Origin: Nitrospirota bacterium
Lineage (GTDB): Bacteria; Nitrospirota; JACRHJ01
Length of the DNA stretch: 15,513 nucleotides
NCBI GenBank assembly: GCA_021785055.1
Contig: JAJYGS010000162.1
Coordinates: 1-15,513, forward strand
Reading direction: 5' to 3'
Made by a program: the position numbers and the translations under genes. Each line of letters begins with the position of its first letter. Within the stretch, counting starts at the first letter, position 1. Shown here piece by piece: positions 13,543 through 15,513 of this stretch. The notes beneath the pieces were generated by a model. That model had not been told where the DNA came from and did not search any database. It saw only the letters and a list, made by a program, of their open reading frames with translations.

Positions 13543-15041
13543 AGATTGCGATATGCTCCTCGGAGGTCTATCCGTTCGCCAAGACCGGCGGGCTCGCCGA
13601 CGTCGCCGGGGCGCTCCCCAAGGCCCTTTCAAAGCTGGGCGTGGAAACGTGCGTAGTGATGCCGCTCTACAAGGCGGTAGACCGCGCGAAGTGGGGCCTC
13701 AAGAAGACAGGCAAGACCGCTCAAGCGAAGATGGACGGCAGGGACGTTGAGGCGGCAATCTGGGAGGCCGCGCTTCCCGGCGCGTCCGAAACCGGTCCGT
13801 CGGCTCCGGCGGCGGCGAGGGCGTTCTTCGCCGAGGTTCCTAAATACTACGACCGGGACGTGCTCTACGGGACTCCGAAGGGAGACCTCCCGGACAACGC
13901 GGAGAGGTTCATATATTTCTCGAAGATAATCCCGGAGGTCCTGAAGGCCGTGGACTTCCAGCCGGACGTGATACACGCGAACGACTGGCAGACCGGGCTT
14001 ACGGCGCTGTACCTGAAGACCCTTTACGCGGACGACCCGTTCTTCAGGGACGCCGGGACGCTCTTCACCGTGCACAACATAGGCTACCAGGGAAAATTCT
14101 GGGCGCTCGACTGGCACCTTGTCGGCCTGGGGCCCGAGTATTTCAACCCGGAGGGTCTTGAGTTCTACGGCGATATAAACTGCCTTAAAGGCGGACTCGT
14201 ATACTCGGACATCATAAATACCGTCTCGAAGACATACAGCAAAGAGATACAGACCCCGGAGTTCGGCTACGGCCTGGAGGGCGTCTTAAGGAAAAGGGCG
14301 GCAGACCTCTACGGCATAGTGAACGGCATAGACTACGACGAATGGAACCCGGAGACGGACAAGGACCTCTATCGCAATTACGGCAACGGAGACTTGAGGG
14401 GCAAGCAGGCGAACAAAAAGGCGCTGAAGGACGAGCTCGGCCTGGCGGCGGGAACCAAGCCGCTCTTCGGGATAATCTCAAGGCTTGCCGATCAGAAAGG
14501 CCTTGACTTGATCGCCGGAGCTATCGACGATATGATGGCAATGAACCTACAGGTCGTGGTACTTGGGACGGGCGAGGAGAAATACCACAAACTCCTGACG
14601 GATGTCGCCAAAAAGCGCCCGAAGAGCATCTCCGTGAACCTCGCCTTCAATGCAAGGCTCGCGGACCGGATATACGCCGCTTCGGACGTTTTCATGATGC
14701 CCTCCCGCTATGAGCCGTGCGGCCTGGGCCAGTTAATCAGCCTCCGGTACGGGACGATCCCGCTGGTCAGGAAGACGGGCGGTCTCGCGGATACGGTAAA
14801 GAACTACAATCCGAAGACGGGCGGAGGGAACGGGTTCGTCTTTACGGACTACAGCCCGAAGGCGTTTTTAAAGGCCGTAAAGGCGACCCTTTCGGCCTAT
14901 GACGACAAGACCGGCTGGAAAAACCTCGTCCTGGCGGCGATGAAGGAGGACAACTCCTGGGACAAGTCCGCAAGGGAGTATGTGAAACTCTACGGCAAGG
15001 CCGTCCAGGCCGCCAGGGAAAGGCAGGAAAAGGCGGCGTAG
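13539..15041 (+). CDS. glgA: Glycogen synthase (GT5 family)
   Basis: 500 residues, a little longer than the E. coli enzyme. Adds glucose from ADP-glucose (or UDP-glucose in some members) to a growing alpha-1,4-glucan in the cytoplasm. The N-terminal KTGGL (15-19) in PFAKTGGLADVAGALP is the glucosyl-donor loop. HANDWQTG follows in the first Rossmann domain. The second domain has PSRYEPCGLGQ with the catalytic-site glutamate E392, and a second KTGGL at 412-416. The GAGAGGG before the ATG serves as SD, helped by the overlapping short ORF. The gene lies after galT and three bases before a GAF-domain gene, suggesting one transcript. Confidence 0.96.
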   Translation: MKIAICSSEVYPFAKTGGLADVAGALPKALSKLGVETCVVMPLYKAVDRAKWGLKKTGKTAQAKMDGRDVEAAIWEAALPGASETGPSAPAAARAFFAEVPKYYDRDVLYGTPKGDLPDNAERFIYFSKIIPEVLKAVDFQPDVIHANDWQTGLTALYLKTLYADDPFFRDAGTLFTVHNIGYQGKFWALDWHLVGLGPEYFNPEGLEFYGDINCLKGGLVYSDIINTVSKTYSKEIQTPEFGYGLEGVLRKRAADLYGIVNGIDYDEWNPETDKDLYRNYGNGDLRGKQANKKALKDELGLAAGTKPLFGIISRLADQKGLDLIAGAIDDMMAMNLQVVVLGTGEEKYHKLLTDVAKKRPKSISVNLAFNARLADRIYAASDVFMMPSRYEPCGLGQLISLRYGTIPLVRKTGGLADTVKNYNPKTGGGNGFVFTDYSPKAFLKAVKATLSAYDDKTGWKNLVLAAMKEDNSWDKSAREYVKLYGKAVQAARERQEKAA

Positions 15042-15044
15042 TAT

Positions 15045-15513
15045 ATGATTATATCGGAAAAGGTGGAGCTGGAGATACTCGCCGAGGTATCGAAGATCGC
15101 CAATTCCACCCAGGATTTTGCGGTAAAGCTCGACAAGATCGTCCGCGTGATAGCCGAGAAGCTCTCCCGCGACGTCTGCTACATCGTCCTTCGGGACAAG
15201 GAGAGGGACGTCCTTGTGCTGAAGGCCGCCGTCGGCCTGAACCCGGAATCCATAGACCGCGTCCTGCTCAGGATGGGCGAGGGCGTGTCCGGCTGGGTCG
15301 TCCAGAACAAGGAGCCCGTCGCGCTTGAGGTCGCGTCCGAAGACCCAAGGTTCAAGCTCGTGCCGCAGACGGGCGAGGAAAGATACAAGTCGATGCTCTC
15401 AGTCCCCATCATATTCGACGAGAACTGCATAGGCGCCATGACCGTCCAGACGATAGAACCGCACGTCTATTCCATAGACGAGATTACGCTTCTCCACACG
15501 ATTGCGAACGACG
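15045..15513 (+). CDS. GAF-domain protein, PtsP-like N-terminus (partial)
   Basis: 156 codons are open from ATG at 15045 to the window edge; the C-terminus is missing. It begins three bases after the glgA stop, so it is probably co-transcribed. Residues about 10-156 form a GAF domain: ILAEVSKIANSTQDFAVKLD, then CYIVLRDKERDVLVLKAAVG, GEGVSGWVV, and DPRFKLVPQTGEERYKSM followed by a VPI strand. The GEG, PRFK, TGEExY and VPI set matches the GAF domain of PtsP (enzyme I-Ntr of the phosphotransferase system), as I remember it. GAF-linked histidine kinases, diguanylate cyclases or a stand-alone GAF protein remain possible. A sensor coupling carbon or nitrogen state to glycogen synthesis is an inference. 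Confidence 0.75.
   Translation, partial: MIISEKVELEILAEVSKIANSTQDFAVKLDKIVRVIAEKLSRDVCYIVLRDKERDVLVLKAAVGLNPESIDRVLLRMGEGVSGWVVQNKEPVALEVASEDPRFKLVPQTGEERYKSMLSVPIIFDENCIGAMTVQTIEPHVYSIDEITLLHTIAND

Noticed and set aside
1..15513. CRISPR arrays, tRNA, rRNA, transposase or integrase genes
   Set aside because: I found no regularly spaced direct repeats with unique spacers outside the propeller coding repeats, no cloverleaf or rRNA sequence, and no transposase or integrase motif.

Overview
This is a bacterial chromosomal window with roughly high-50s percent GC by eye and densely packed genes on both strands. It is mostly ordinary metabolism and envelope housekeeping (tldD, htrA, pyrF, galT, glgA) mixed with secreted repeat-rich proteins and a multiheme c-type cytochrome. 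This mix, and the look of the GalT, GlgA and GAF protein sequences, recalls Nitrospirota or the former Deltaproteobacteria. That placement is an impression from memory, not a search result. Several genes use GTG or TTG starts with strong Shine-Dalgarno (SD) sequences.

Left part (1-3250). The tail of an exported repeat protein (2-145) converges, across a bidirectional hairpin terminator, on a periplasmic cytochrome with four heme motifs on the minus strand. A long AT-rich gap (1217-1821) follows. It holds helically phased GCCCG boxes, nested and mutually exclusive dyads and two terminator-like hairpins. It leads into a GTG-started secreted protein built from an IPT/TIG domain, a collagen-like Gly-X-Y stretch and a seven-bladed YVTN-type propeller, whose blade-coding DNA is almost identical from unit to unit.

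Middle part (3250-9360). tldD (minus) and an HtrA-type protease (plus) diverge from a short region where their putative -35 boxes overlap. pyrF (TTG start) follows htrA. A lower-GC minus-strand patch comes next: a 228-residue orphan protein, then an overlapping DUF4160/DUF2442 pair that probably has its own leaderless promoter. The orphan is joined by an ATGA overlap to an upstream GNAT-fold gene.

Right part (9360-15513). A promoter at about 9448-9476 drives a secreted FG-GAP/VCBS repeat protein of 854 residues. A MITE-like imperfect palindrome, a terminator and an extended -10 promoter lie between it and galT. galT, a possible 16-codon coupling ORF, glgA and a truncated GAF-domain gene run in one direction. 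They look like a sugar-nucleotide and glycogen unit, possibly with a PtsP-like regulator at the edge.

I see no CRISPR array, tRNA, rRNA or transposase gene. The most unusual items are the structured leader before the propeller gene, the homogenised blade repeats, the orphan 228-residue protein in the low-GC patch, and the CX4CH heme motif of the cytochrome.
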